A DNA stretch of 64,000 nucleotides from Terebella lapidaria (Eukaryota; Annelida; Polychaeta; Terebellida; Terebellidae), in the NCBI GenBank assembly GCA_949152475.1, contig OX424568.1, positions 4,997,667-5,061,666 on the forward strand, given 5' to 3'. A program made the position numbers and the translations under genes. Numbering within the stretch: position 1 is the stretch's first letter; every line of letters starts with the position of its first letter. Positions 35,008 to 47,600 of this stretch are shown here, in pieces. Below the pieces are notes generated by a model. It saw nothing but the letters and a program-made list of their open reading frames with translations, did not search any database and was not told the origin of the DNA.

Positions 35008-38000
35008 ATGTCCGGCTTCCCAAGCCAGGAACACCGGCCCCTGAAGAAGGCCAGGCTATCCAGTCCGGATGTGTACCCCCAGGAACCCAAACAAAAAGAG
35101 GTGCATATCATAGAAATTCTTACTGTGTACAACGCGCATATTGAATATGAATCGCTGTGCCGATTTAATGGCTTGCGCCTGGTCGGGTAAAGTGAAAATT
35201 TTGCTCAAAGTATTTGAGGCAATTTTATCTTGCAGCACATTCCAAAAACTGTGCGATATGTCGCAGTTACCATGCAGCGACATCGCTGCAGTTTCATTTT
35301 ACTTGGGCGATTTCAATCAAAAATTTTAAACAAATTAAGTATTTATTCCCACACGTATTTCATGGCGTTTGTTATTATCCATTGCCCCATTGCCATATTC
35401 TGGGCAACTTAAGTATTTGCATGCTATGTCGAGGTAATACTATTTGCACTCATGCACATAATTTGACCTTGACCTAGTAATTAACAATCCATATGATTGC
35501 GTACTACAGTAGATCCTGTGTTTTAAGACCACTCAAGGGCCAGAGAAAAGTGGTCTTAAATGACAGGTGGTCTCTCATGTCAGGTTTGTATCTTGAACAT
35601 GAATCCAATGATTCAGCGATTATGTTTTGGATTTGGGTTTTACCAACGTTCATGGCTTCAGCAATTTTACGACCACTTTTGCCACTGTCGGACATTTGGA
35701 TAACTTTGACACGATCCTGCAGGGTTAGACATTTTCGTTTACGTGAATCTGCCATTGTTGCTGTGTATCAGGTATTTGATAAATTGTAGATAAAACCATC
35801 GTTATTTATAGTGAATGCGTGGTGATAAACTGTGAACGTGTCACATTAATTGATCTGCTCAACGTTTCAAGGCAAGCGAACTGCTATGTACTGTGCGTGT
35901 AGATCTAACGATCTGTGACCAGCCGTGTCATGCCATGATTAACTCATGAATCCGCTAGGCTGTGAAAACAAGCTTTGATTTCCGAGCGTGGAATGCTGTG
36001 TGTATTCATGCGCGCAGTGAGAAGTGCTTTTGGCGGACTTGTGGACTCGATGTAGTTTCCCACAACTTGTTGCTGTCATCGTGGAATAAATGACACTTTG
36101 AACTTTCTGTATTGAAATTTCACAATTCATTACTTTATTTCTTATAAACTACTAACATATATCTGCAAAAACACCAATCTCAATCGGCCTACTTTATTTG
36201 TACATTAATGTGCCCAGCGCTTGTGCTGTGTGATTTGGCTGGCTGCCGTGCCAAAAACGAAAACTAGTCTATATTTTCTTGCCCGTGTCGTATTTATTTA
36301 TTCATTCTGATCTTCATTAAAACGATGACTGTTTGGCTATGTGTATCTAATGATCCATGAGGGTTCTATGTACACAGATCCAATCAAGTGTGAGGCAGAT
36401 TGGTATCATAAGCATGAAGGCTGAGTGAAGGGTGGGGCGGTGTTTTGACAGCTGTTTGACAATGACAGGGATTTTGTTTGGGCGAGAGAATTCACATCTC
36501 CCTCTGTTTTCGATCATGCGATGATGCGGTCTGGTGATCACCGGCCCAGCTTACCGGCCGGCCAGTGGTCGTAAAAAAACAACGACCGGCCAACTTTTGA
36601 CCGTTATGTTGTGGCCGCTGGTCGCGTTCGTCAGGTGGTCGCTCACACCAGGGAATTTAACATTGAAATCAATCCGTCCTTGAAAAAATGGTCTTAAATG
36701 CCAGGTGGTCTCCCAAACCAGGTGGTCTTTAACACAGGATCTACTGTACCTACAGCCAAGTGTATTCATGTATATGTAAGTGGTAAATTCAATAATTGTT
36801 TGTGACAGGATGAGCTGAACACAAGTAGTGTGAAACACGGATACCAGAACCAGCCATCCATTCAAGATGAGGTATGTAACATTTCCAAAGATACTGCGCA
36901 TGATGTAATATTTGCTATGTATCAATCAATTAATCACCACAGCAAAATTTATCTGCATTTGTGTTGTTTTTTCCCCTTCCAGTGTGGAACGGTCAGACAT
37001 CAGAATTTCACTGAGCAGGCGGTAAGTAAATACTATATCCTGAAAATATGTGAAAAAAAAAACAGGTAAAGCTGGTTACGAATTACAAATTGACAATTTG
37101 TGGTTAACTGATATAGAGAAAAGACCACTCTGTTATATCATTGCACAAAGCTGCCCAATTTTTGACATTGAATCATTTTCCAATTGTCTTGTTTCAGATT
37201 CTTAGCCTGTTCACTGGAATCTGCGCTAAGAAACTTGACATTAACACATTCCGAGTTCAGGATCAGAGCAAGAAAAAAACCATCACAAACAAGGAGAACT
37301 TTTTCCCGGTACGGCTTGACTCTTGTGACTTTTATACAACAATTCTGTTTGTTTTGGTCATTCGTTATTGCTCATTAATAATCCATGCATGTACCTTTGC
37401 AGACTGTCAATCGCGGCCCAAAAAGCGCCTATGACAACTGGTTCACTGACCTCGCTGGGTCAAAGCCTCTTTCTCATTTGGCAAAAAAGGTTTGAATTTG
37501 AAATTTGTAATGCTTGCACACTTCTGCTCTCCATTGAAAAGGAGACCAGTATTTTGTTTGAATATTATGGAATATATATGTATTGTCATGCAACTTTTCT
37601 GATCAGTGTTTATATTCATTTCTTTAAGGTGCCCATTATTAACAAGAAGGACGAGATATTCCAGAGTCTCAGTGATTACTATGTGCCTCACAGTCGGGCT
37701 GCGTGGTTTGTCAAGATGACCAATGGATACAATTTGGCTGTGGAGGCGGCCAAGCCTAGGAAAAAGGCCGTGGCTCCAGACCCGTATGTTGGTCAGTATC
37801 TTCGCAAAGTCATGTCCGTTATATAGAGAGCTTAGTACAGCTCCTGAATAGTTATTAAGATTGTTAGTTGTTTTAGTAACAGAACATCATTTACTTCAGT
37901 CTTATGAAAGGTTTTATGACTGAATGTTTTCAGTTTGATGTCGTAGAGAAATAGTTATGAAATATGAATATCGTCATGCAACATGAATAGATGTACCGAT

Positions 38001-41000
38001 ATCCCTTTCCTCACCAGAGTGGGCAACTGCGATCACCCGCTACCTTCGAGAACAACTGCAGAAGGTGATGGATTACTACCAGGGCTCACAAGTCCCGACA
38101 CCGTACTTGACATCAGGACCACCTCCGGATCTCGACAGCCTGATCCGACCCTGGAACTACAGCATCAAACTCATGCGATACATGTTTGAGGTCAGTGATC
38201 ACTTGGCCATGGTTTTTGTCCTGAGGTGTCACAATGGATTAATGGGAATTTATGTGAACTAAGTTTCTTGCTCCCTCAAGGCATTCCATACACTTGTTGT
38301 ATGTGACATTTGAGATGAAATTGCATTTTGCATATTTTCCTTTGACTTTTAAAATTTTTTCCAAGTTCAAGCATTTTATGAGAAAAATATTCAGGTATCA
38401 ATGAATAAATTCTTTACTCTGTTTGTGCTTCCAGGAGGGGCTTCTGGATCGGCAGGAAGTCCTGATCTGGATCCTAGAGTTGCTGGAGAAAGGAAAAGTC
38501 ACAGATGACTCCGTACTCAAACTTATCCTGGCCCAAGTCATGAAGGTTATTCCAAGTCCCAGTTTTGAACTGGTCATACATTCGTCATAAAGTTTTATTC
38601 GCTTCAGTGTTTGTTGTTGGTATGGTTAAAATCTGCTATTCTGATCCTTCACAGTACCTGGCGGAGTTTGTCCACCAGCAGCTGTTGTCAAGACGACTGG
38701 CGTACAAGTGTGCAGAGAAACTGGCTCAGTTTTGTTCGGAGCACAGTTGTACAACATCTCGTACACAGTCGCCCCTCATGGGCAACACTGCCAATGGGTG
38801 AGTGTCTCGCGAGGGCCTGGATTATGTTATATCAAAGGGTTGCATGCCCAGTAAATTCCATGCTTAAACTCACCTGATGTTTTACCATAGTTTCTGATAC
38901 ATTTCTTTGCCAAATTCCATTCATAATTGCTTACATGACTACAGATGTACTGTTTAATCACAATATTTTATGAGTTGAAGTTGCAATTGTTGGCCTTGAA
39001 ACTGATGTAATGTACCATTTCTATCACTCAAATCATGTCCTGTTTGGCTGTTCACAGCACGAGTACCACTCCGACCACGGAGCAGCCGACCAGCTCTCTC
39101 ATAGCGACATTCGAGGAGTACAGTCGATGTCCACAACACCGGAGCCTTGTTCTGACGCTGTGCTCCATCATACAAACGATCACGATCCAGTGCCCGGGTG
39201 CACTCGTGTGGCATAACCTGGGAGAGGGGAAGACGAACTCGCCCCTCTACGGCTCCCCACTAGATCTCCTGCCCTGCCCTCCCTCATCACTTCCCATGCC
39301 ATACAGTATGGACAATACAGTGGTGAGTTTCTGTGCTGTGTTCTGTTTTTGCAAGTATATTAGTTGTTTATTTCTGTGTGTAAATGGATAAATTTGAATT
39401 GACTGTGTTAATGTAGAAATTTGTCAAAACTTGGGATAACAATGAAAAATCTATTTTCCAATTATCATTTTCCTCCACTGAATAATGTTCATATCTTCTG
39501 TGTATTATAACAGATTCGAACTCAACTGAGGGTTGCCGAGCAACAGATCACGCTGAGAGGCCGAGCTGCCGAAGCTCGCTGGTCATCTGACAAATGTCAA
39601 CAATCCACTACAGGTAAGGTTAAGTCTTTTATGTTGGATAAGGATCTTAAGAACTCGTAATGTGTTGAGATAATTGAGACAACTTTTTTCTCAAAATGGT
39701 CACTGTACATTGAGAAAAAACAGGTGAAATCAGTTGTGTAAAGGTGAGCAGGTATGATTAATTCACGATGATAACCTTATGTACATACATTGTTTCTATC
39801 CCAGGACTGGTGATCAGCAAGGTGTTACAAGTCCTGGAGGTTTTAGACAGACACAACTTCGACCGCGTTGAATCGTCCTCATTTCTTGGATCTCTCTACA
39901 ACAAAGTCTTTGGTGTGCTGCAGAGCTCCGACAGTAATGAGGTCAGTCGAAGTTTGTATCGCAGTAGAGAATATTATGTTAACCGGCGAAATATCCATTG
40001 AGCAAACTCAATTTGATATTTGGAAGTAAGGGTGAAGTAATCTTGAGCAGAAATTTGTTGAGACATCAAATGAATTTCAGCACGATAATTAATGTGTATT
40101 CAACTGATAAATGTTGAAACTCTCCATTTTAAAGTGGTTTCTATACATATGTATATGTCAATATTGACATCTGTATTTGATTTTTCCCAGATCCCCGTGA
40201 GCGATGAGCCGGTGATCACGCTGCTCTGTGAGTGGGCGGTCAGTACTCGACGGTCAGGAGAACATCGCGCGATCATCGTCGCTAAGCTGCTGGAGAAACG
40301 ACAGAATGAGCTGTCTGCGGAGGTGAGATTTGGTGTCTTCTTTGTAGTGTAGATTATAAGTTTTCAGTATCGATTTGGTGACTGGTCCGCCTACTAGTAG
40401 ATGATTCATTCAGAAATCTCTCTGTTACAGTGAGCAATGAGACACTGTTGTCAATATTGCAATATTTGTGTTGCAAGAAAGGATCGCAAAAATAATGCGG
40501 ACATACCATAATCATAGAAGCCACCAGACTTTCTCAGATATATGCATGCATAAGGTTCTAAAACCATTGCACACAAATATCTCGAAAACTGTGCAATTAA
40601 AAGAATTATTTCATGATTTGTTGAGCAGAAGTTCAATGAGAGTGAGGCTGGTGATGACCGTGAGTCTGTGAGCTCGGATCTCGGAGCGTCTAATGGGACT
40701 CCGACCTACCAGGGACTCCTGCTACAGTTCCTCGACACCAAAGCGCCTGTGTTAGGTGAGTCCATGTCAGCTTGTGCTGTGATTGATTAGCTTTCAATCG
40801 GTTGAAATCAGAGTGTTATATATACTTAATAAACTTTTTTTAGCGAAGCTAACTTCCCTTTTGTGGGATCATTTCTAGAAATGTACCTCTCAAAACTAAT
40901 CAGCTGAAACTTCTCATTATTTTCATTATTTCACGAGAATCATGAGAATGTCAAGATAAACAAAATAAATCATGGAAATTCAAGTTAAGGTATAACAAGC

Positions 41001-41653
41001 AGCATAAATAGGACAATCGCAGGTCATTATTTCCACACATGCACTCGCTTCAGATGACAGTCCCAGTGTCGAGAGCAGGAAGGCTTTTGCCAACCTGATC
41101 CTGTTGTTCAGTGAGCTGATTCGTCACGAGGTGTTCTCACACGATGTGTACATGTGTACGCTGATCTCCCGCGGGGACCTCGTGACCTCCCAGGCCACGA
41201 CGGCGGTCGGAGTCCCCAGCGGCGAGACGCTCGACAACTCCAGCATCCGCAGCGAGAGCATCAAACACGAGGTAAGGCCTTAGTGAGCACAAAATAAAAT
41301 ATAAAATATAATGTTATTCAAGTACCAAAAAAAAGCATCAGCTAAAGATCAGCTATTTGCCATTGTGGCCAATATGCTAGTGGCAAAAAATTTATGACGA
41401 GAATCCATCCAATTTGTTGTCTTGCTCCTATAAGAATGCAACATTTGATATATGTCTTTACATCGGGAAGGCGTTCTATCGAGGGGGAGGATGGTTGTTT
41501 ATCTGACAGGGACCACTGTATACTTTGATATGATATTTCTCCACCAGATCCAGGAAGAGATGAAGGCGGAGCTTGACAGGCAGAACATCGACATTGAATC
41601 CTCATACCTGTTTGGCTTCAAGGAGGAACCAAAACATAGCCCAGAGCAGCCAG
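35008..41653 (+). other. MED12: MED12 exon map, exons 1-16
   Basis: Exons: 35008-35100, 36809-36871, 36983-37021, 37198-37308, 37403-37489, 37629-37791, 38018-38190, 38435-38545, 38655-38797, 39058-39322, 39514-39613, 39805-39941, 40191-40322, 40629-40755, 41054-41271, 41548-41653. They encode the CDK8-activating amino terminus, the Med12 domain and the first half of the LCEWAV/leucine-rich region. The first donor is the weak-looking GAG|GTGCAT. Confidence 0.9.
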
Positions 41654-44600
41654 GTCTGTGGGATTTCATAACATTGTTGTTCAAAACACTGTTGTCTGAT
41701 ATGTACTGGATTGTATCAGGAATGATGTGGCAAAACGGTATCATGTTCATGAAGCTATATGACCTGGCGAGACTTGCTGTATTCCATTATTTCAAGTTTG
41801 GATGAACAAATACAGAGAAATTGATATGTTTTGTACCAAAATATTATGTAAACATTCTTTTCTCTGTCAGGTTCTGTTGTGTCTAACCCAATGTCAGCCG
41901 CGACCCCGGGAGCCACGACAACGCCCATGGCTCAGACGCCAGCCCGTACCCCAGGGGCTCCCCACACCCCTGGGAATGCCAGGACTCCTGGAGCCCCTCA
42001 CACCCCTGGGACAGCCCACACCCCCGGCACGGCGCATACCCCAGGGGCCGCACACACCCCAGGGATCGCGCACACTCCAGGCATGGCTCACACCCCAGGC
42101 ACTGCCCATACCCCTGGATCCGTGCCACCTGCCCCACCGGTCCCGGACCCACCCAAGGGCCCCTCCCGCCACCTGATCTATGCCTCTCATCTACCCATCC
42201 CCCAGGACGATGCGTCCAGTCATGAATGTAACCAGCGAATGATCGTCCTTTACGGCGTCGGAAAAGCCCGTGACGAGGCAAGACACGCGATCAAGAAGAT
42301 CAACAAGGAGGTTCTACGCCTTTTCAATAAGCGAAACTGTCTGGACATCAGCAGCGGAGACATCGGCAAGCAGAAGAAGAAAAAAGACGGCAAGGAGAAA
42401 GAAGTTGGGGACCTCTCCACGAGCTTCGAGTCAACGTTCATCAAGTTCCAGAAGCTGTTCTACTATGACCAGCATGTGGTGACTCACAGCTGTGCCCAGG
42501 TGGTCCTAGAGGTGGTCTCCGCCTTCGCCAGTCAGACTGCCAACTATCTCCCGCAACTGGACAATCTTGCCTTTCTTTTTGACTTGATGGAGCACACGGG
42601 TAGCCTGAACATCAGCGGGCTACTCAACTTTGTTGTACAGGTGTGGGCAACTTCATACTAAACCCATAAACTTCAGTTGATATTCATAGATATCTTTCAA
42701 ACTTCCAATTTGAAGAATATGGATTACATTATATTTTGTGTAAAGAAAGGGGCAAGTCTGATATTGTACTGTTATGGGAAATTTGGGTGAGAATTTTCTC
42801 GAATCACATGATACAACACAGACGCCGTGTCTGTGAACTGAAAAAGTATTGAACTGAAAATACAAGTTGTGTTGGTCTTCAAAATGCATCAATTATCATA
42901 AATATATATGTATTGAAAGCTACACATTGTGTACATCTTATATTTTGTTACAGCTGTTGAAGGAGTTGCCCGAGGTTGAGCTTCAGCTTCACATCCACAA
43001 CTCTAGTCTGACTGGTCAATACACCACGACGCTGTGCCTGCACATTGTCGGTGTCCTGCGCAAGTACCACGCCTATCTGATGGTCATGCAGGACCTGAGA
43101 GTCTCGGCCTTCGAGAGTCTGATAAAGATTGTCAAACACATCAGTAACCCTGCAGACTGCACCTCTGCGGAGCGATGTATCCTCGCGTATCTACATGATC
43201 TCTACGGGGCATGTAACTTTCTGCGGGTAAGTGTTTTAATCTGTGTGGTTCATTCAGATGATAACAAACTTGTACATAGCAGTTGTTTCACAACTATTTG
43301 GTACATATGGATTTTGACAAATGTAACGATACACTTTCACAGAGCCGATTCAGTGAGATATTCAGTGGTCCTTGCGCAAAGGTGAAGGGCACAATTTACA
43401 AAGAAGTGAACCCTCTAGCGTCAAATCTTCTGTGGCAACCAAATTTCTTGGTCGAGCTGCTCGAAAACCCCAAGTGAGTTTTGAACAATATCATGCTGAT
43501 ACCATTGAATCGCGTGTTGATCCCTTAATAAAAAAAAAGAGGATAGATTTTTAAATGAATTTGATTTTATATCAAGATTCTATTGATCCTCAACATTTCG
43601 AGTTATGTGAAAATACACAATCATTAAATAGGTCCTCAATGTGACTTAGACTATAATCATGTTTAAAAACATGGAAGTATGCTACTACAAAATGTTACTT
43701 TAAGTATAATACATGTAGGGTACACTACAATGTTTGTGTCTCTAGAGCGAAAATTGAGCCCAACGTTATCAAGCAGCTGAACGACAGTGCGACTAACCGC
43801 TACAGCTTTGTGTGTAACGCTGTACTCAACATCTGTAACTGCCAAAAGCTCGACAGGTGGGCGCCAATCACATCCAAGAATATCTGTACATTCGCATGTC
43901 ACTTTGTACTTTTGAACTATTGTTTTGGTTTATATGGAAATATCACATAAAATGATACAACATAATATACTGCTACAAGATTAGTGTTGGATTTGCATTT
44001 CCATATTCACAATGACATTGCTGACCACAGGAAGGAATCTTCCGCATTGAAATCAAACGCCCACATATAAAAACATGCTAAAGTTTGATGACTTCCCAGA
44101 CGTACATTTGTTACCCATTGTAGACTGAATGAGATCTCGATCCTGTGCGCTGAGCTGACTGCGAGCTGTAACGCTCTGAGTGCAGAGTGGCTGGGAGTGC
44201 TCAAGGCTCTCTGTTGCTCCTCACATCACAACAACTACAACTGCGGCTTCATTGATATCCTCACACAAGTCGAGGTGCGTGCCTTGCCTTGTTGCTCCTC
44301 TTTAACCTCCATACTGAACACTTTTTGTCACCAGCTTTGGATATATTCACACATTTCCGTGTGTGTGTACCATGCTTTCGTTTTTGCTAGAGCTTTGTTA
44401 GATTATTCAAAAATACATACCAATTTTTACAAAGATGAGTAAATCGAGCGATCAATGACTCAAAGAAAAAAGAAGTCTTCTGTTTTATATAGAGATTCTT
44501 AATTGATATAAACTTTATCGGTGTCTAAACTGCATATGGTTCGAATACTGAAGTACTCTTATTTAAAACATGGGTAAATTTTTGCACAAATATGAAATTA

Positions 44601-47600
44601 TGTTTCTTTATAATTGAGAATTGCTGACAAGAACACAAAATGATTTTGAGTGATTCTTCCTTCAACAGGTGACAGATCTGTCCATTCACGACTCCCTGGC
44701 TGTGTTCACTGCGATTATGATCGCACGCCACTGTTTCACACTAGACTCACTCGTCAAGCATGTGGCTCTCCATTCCTTGATCGCTGCCTCCTCGTGTAAG
44801 TCCAGTAGGAACCACATGCCAAGTGTAAAACTGTAACAATATTCGATAGAAAAATTCCTTCATCGAACTCTGGAGTCTTATGGTTGCAAAAAAGTACAAC
44901 CAAATTTCATATTTAAAAGTAAAATAATAGTCGAATGCGCCCAGATACTCTGCTTGTTCTTGTATATTTAATGAGGATTGATAATGTTTTGGACGGATCA
45001 AACGGCATGTTCTCAGTTGGTGACCAGTATCAAAGGGCATCACACTATCTTTGCCATTACACATATAAATTATGACTTCATTACCCCTCACTCACTGGAT
45101 TGCAGTGTACTCGACTGGAGACCAGGACGCTGAGCCCGGAGCGCGCTTGACCTGTCACCTCCTGCTGAGGCTCTTCCAGACAGTGAACGTACCCCCCGGC
45201 GCGACACTACCAAGCACCCTGTACATCAAGTCGACGTGCGACCGACATCTGCTCGACTCCGCTCACAGCTCCTTGCCAGTCGGGGCTGTGCTCGCGATAC
45301 TGAAAGCCATGCTTGTTCTAGGTGTGTGAGGAGATGGGTCCAATGCTTTGATTGGAAATACACCACCTTCGTCTTACCTAATAGTATTCATTGATCATAA
45401 TTGTTGGTGAAGCGTGTTTATTTTGTTGATGCCACAACTGTAAGTATGATCAGACATGTTTTGGTCACACACAACACTGCCCACTACTGTAGTGTATGGC
45501 AGTGAGCAAAGCAAGATTAGTAGACTCACCAAGATTTTCACTGATGATGGCAGCACACGATTGCAATAAGTGTTTTTGTTTACAGGAGACAACAGTCATT
45601 CTGATGCTAAATCTTCATCGTCGCCAAAACGAGACCCTAATGACATTCTGGGCTCGATGTTTGACAACCTCGACGACGACATGGACAATGTCATGTCTCT
45701 CGGCATGATCGGGTAAGGACACCGATACACAGATCTAATAAAACTGCAATACAAGGCCTCCACTGTTGATAATGGTTCCTTGAATTGTGATTCATCCTAC
45801 GGCATAGCACCAGATATCTCAGTGGTGATACTTGTTGAAAGGATCAACATCAGTTTGCAAGGTTGTTATTGATACAATGAAAAACAAATATGCACAGTTT
45901 ATCTCAAGTTAAAGTTTGTTATTTTTCTCCCACCTCGCCTCGCGAGCAGTAAAGGTAAAGGCGGCATGGAGAGTGCAGGACTCAGCGAATACGCTCAGCA
46001 TGCGCTCAAGGAGATCTGCAAACAGGAGTGGGTCCGGGAGAAGTTCCTCAAGGACCCAAAGGTCCTCTTCAGTGATGGAAACCTCCTCGACAAGATGCTC
46101 TCTGCCAAACAGGTCTCTGCCTGGGAGATTTTCGGTTCTTTTCATTCACAATTATTTTCATTCACAATTCATCTTGACATCTCAATATATGGTTTTAAAA
46201 AGAATCTTTTGCTCTGACCTTCTGGTGAAGCAGAGCGACCAGTTTCTCAAAATATCTCAAGATATGATATTTAGTACACCAGTTCAACCTTTTCCCTCTA
46301 ATATGTTGGTTACCATGGCTACCCTGTTGCTAGGCGCGGCAGCTGGTGGAGCTGGTCTGTCACCCAGACGCGACGGTTCTCGGGATCGACGAGGAGGAGG
46401 AGGAGGAGGACCAGGACCAGCACATCGAGGAGATCCTCCAGAACATGGACCAGTGGTCACTCCGGATCTCCTGGCTGGAGTTACAGGTTCGTCTAGTTCC
46501 TTGGCTCATGCCAGTGGCAGCGTGCAGTGTCAGGAGCCATTTGGCTGCACAGCGCTACAAGACTGAGCATTGGTTATCACATATTTGATTAGTTGGTCAC
46601 ACAGAGCAACCATCTGGCTCCAAACTGAACTAATGCTGTGACGCTAAAAATGAGAAAGATAAATAATGTAACTGGACCTAAAAATGCTGAATGGAGATCT
46701 TGATGAAATGTTCAAGTTGCTTATAAGTCTGTCTTTTCTTGCACTCCGCCCCCGATCAGCTGATGTTGGAGCAAGCCCAGGCGACCGGCAGTATCTCCAC
46801 CCTCACCTCACTCCAGGAGAAAATCGCCACGGCAACCATCAAGGTCTTCCAGCAGCAGGCCAACAAAAAGTTCAGCATCAGCTACGGACACGGACAGCCT
46901 CAGACTGCTGTGTGGTCAGTAGTGGTCACCTTAAGCTCTTAGCTTGTCTTGTGTTCATTACATTGATAAGTTTTATGAGCCATACACATATGTATATGAT
47001 TTGTGCAATTTGATGATATTCCTGCAGAATACTGTACATATATATCCACCAACACAACTGTTGTATATTCTCTAGCTGCTGTACATTACTTTTAATGAAA
47101 ATTTTGATGAATGAGGGGAAAATCTAGTGGTAACTTGTTTATAAAAGCACAAAATTGTGTTTATCAAAAAAAAAAAAGTGAATTTACGATTCTGAACCAA
47201 AAATCTGAAAACCCAAGTTTTATTCATCATTTCTCGCTACATTACTTTGACGTTTGTAGGTTGGAGACAGAGAAGGACAGTATTTGGCTGGTGGCGCCGC
47301 TGATCGCCAAGCTGTCGAGTGCTGTACAGGGCCGGGTCCTGAAGGCTGCAGGGGAGGTCCTAGAGACCGGCAACAACTTCTGGACGGCCAAAAACGCCAA
47401 GGAACGGGAGCGTGACCTACAAAAAAGGTAGAGTGAAAGACAAAAGTCATTGTGTGAGCTGTGTTTGTCTTTTGTTTGAAGAATTTTTTCTTCGATACTT
47501 CTGTTCACCAGTTGATGCTACATAAAAGGAATATTGTTGTACTTGCCTTTGCGGATATGTTTGATTTGTATGTACCAAATAAGAACTAGTAAATGTTCTT

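Noticed and set aside
41505-41520. GGGACCACTGTA as another CAGTGGTCCC miniature element
   Set aside because: Only one end is present. It is a possible relic, too short to call.
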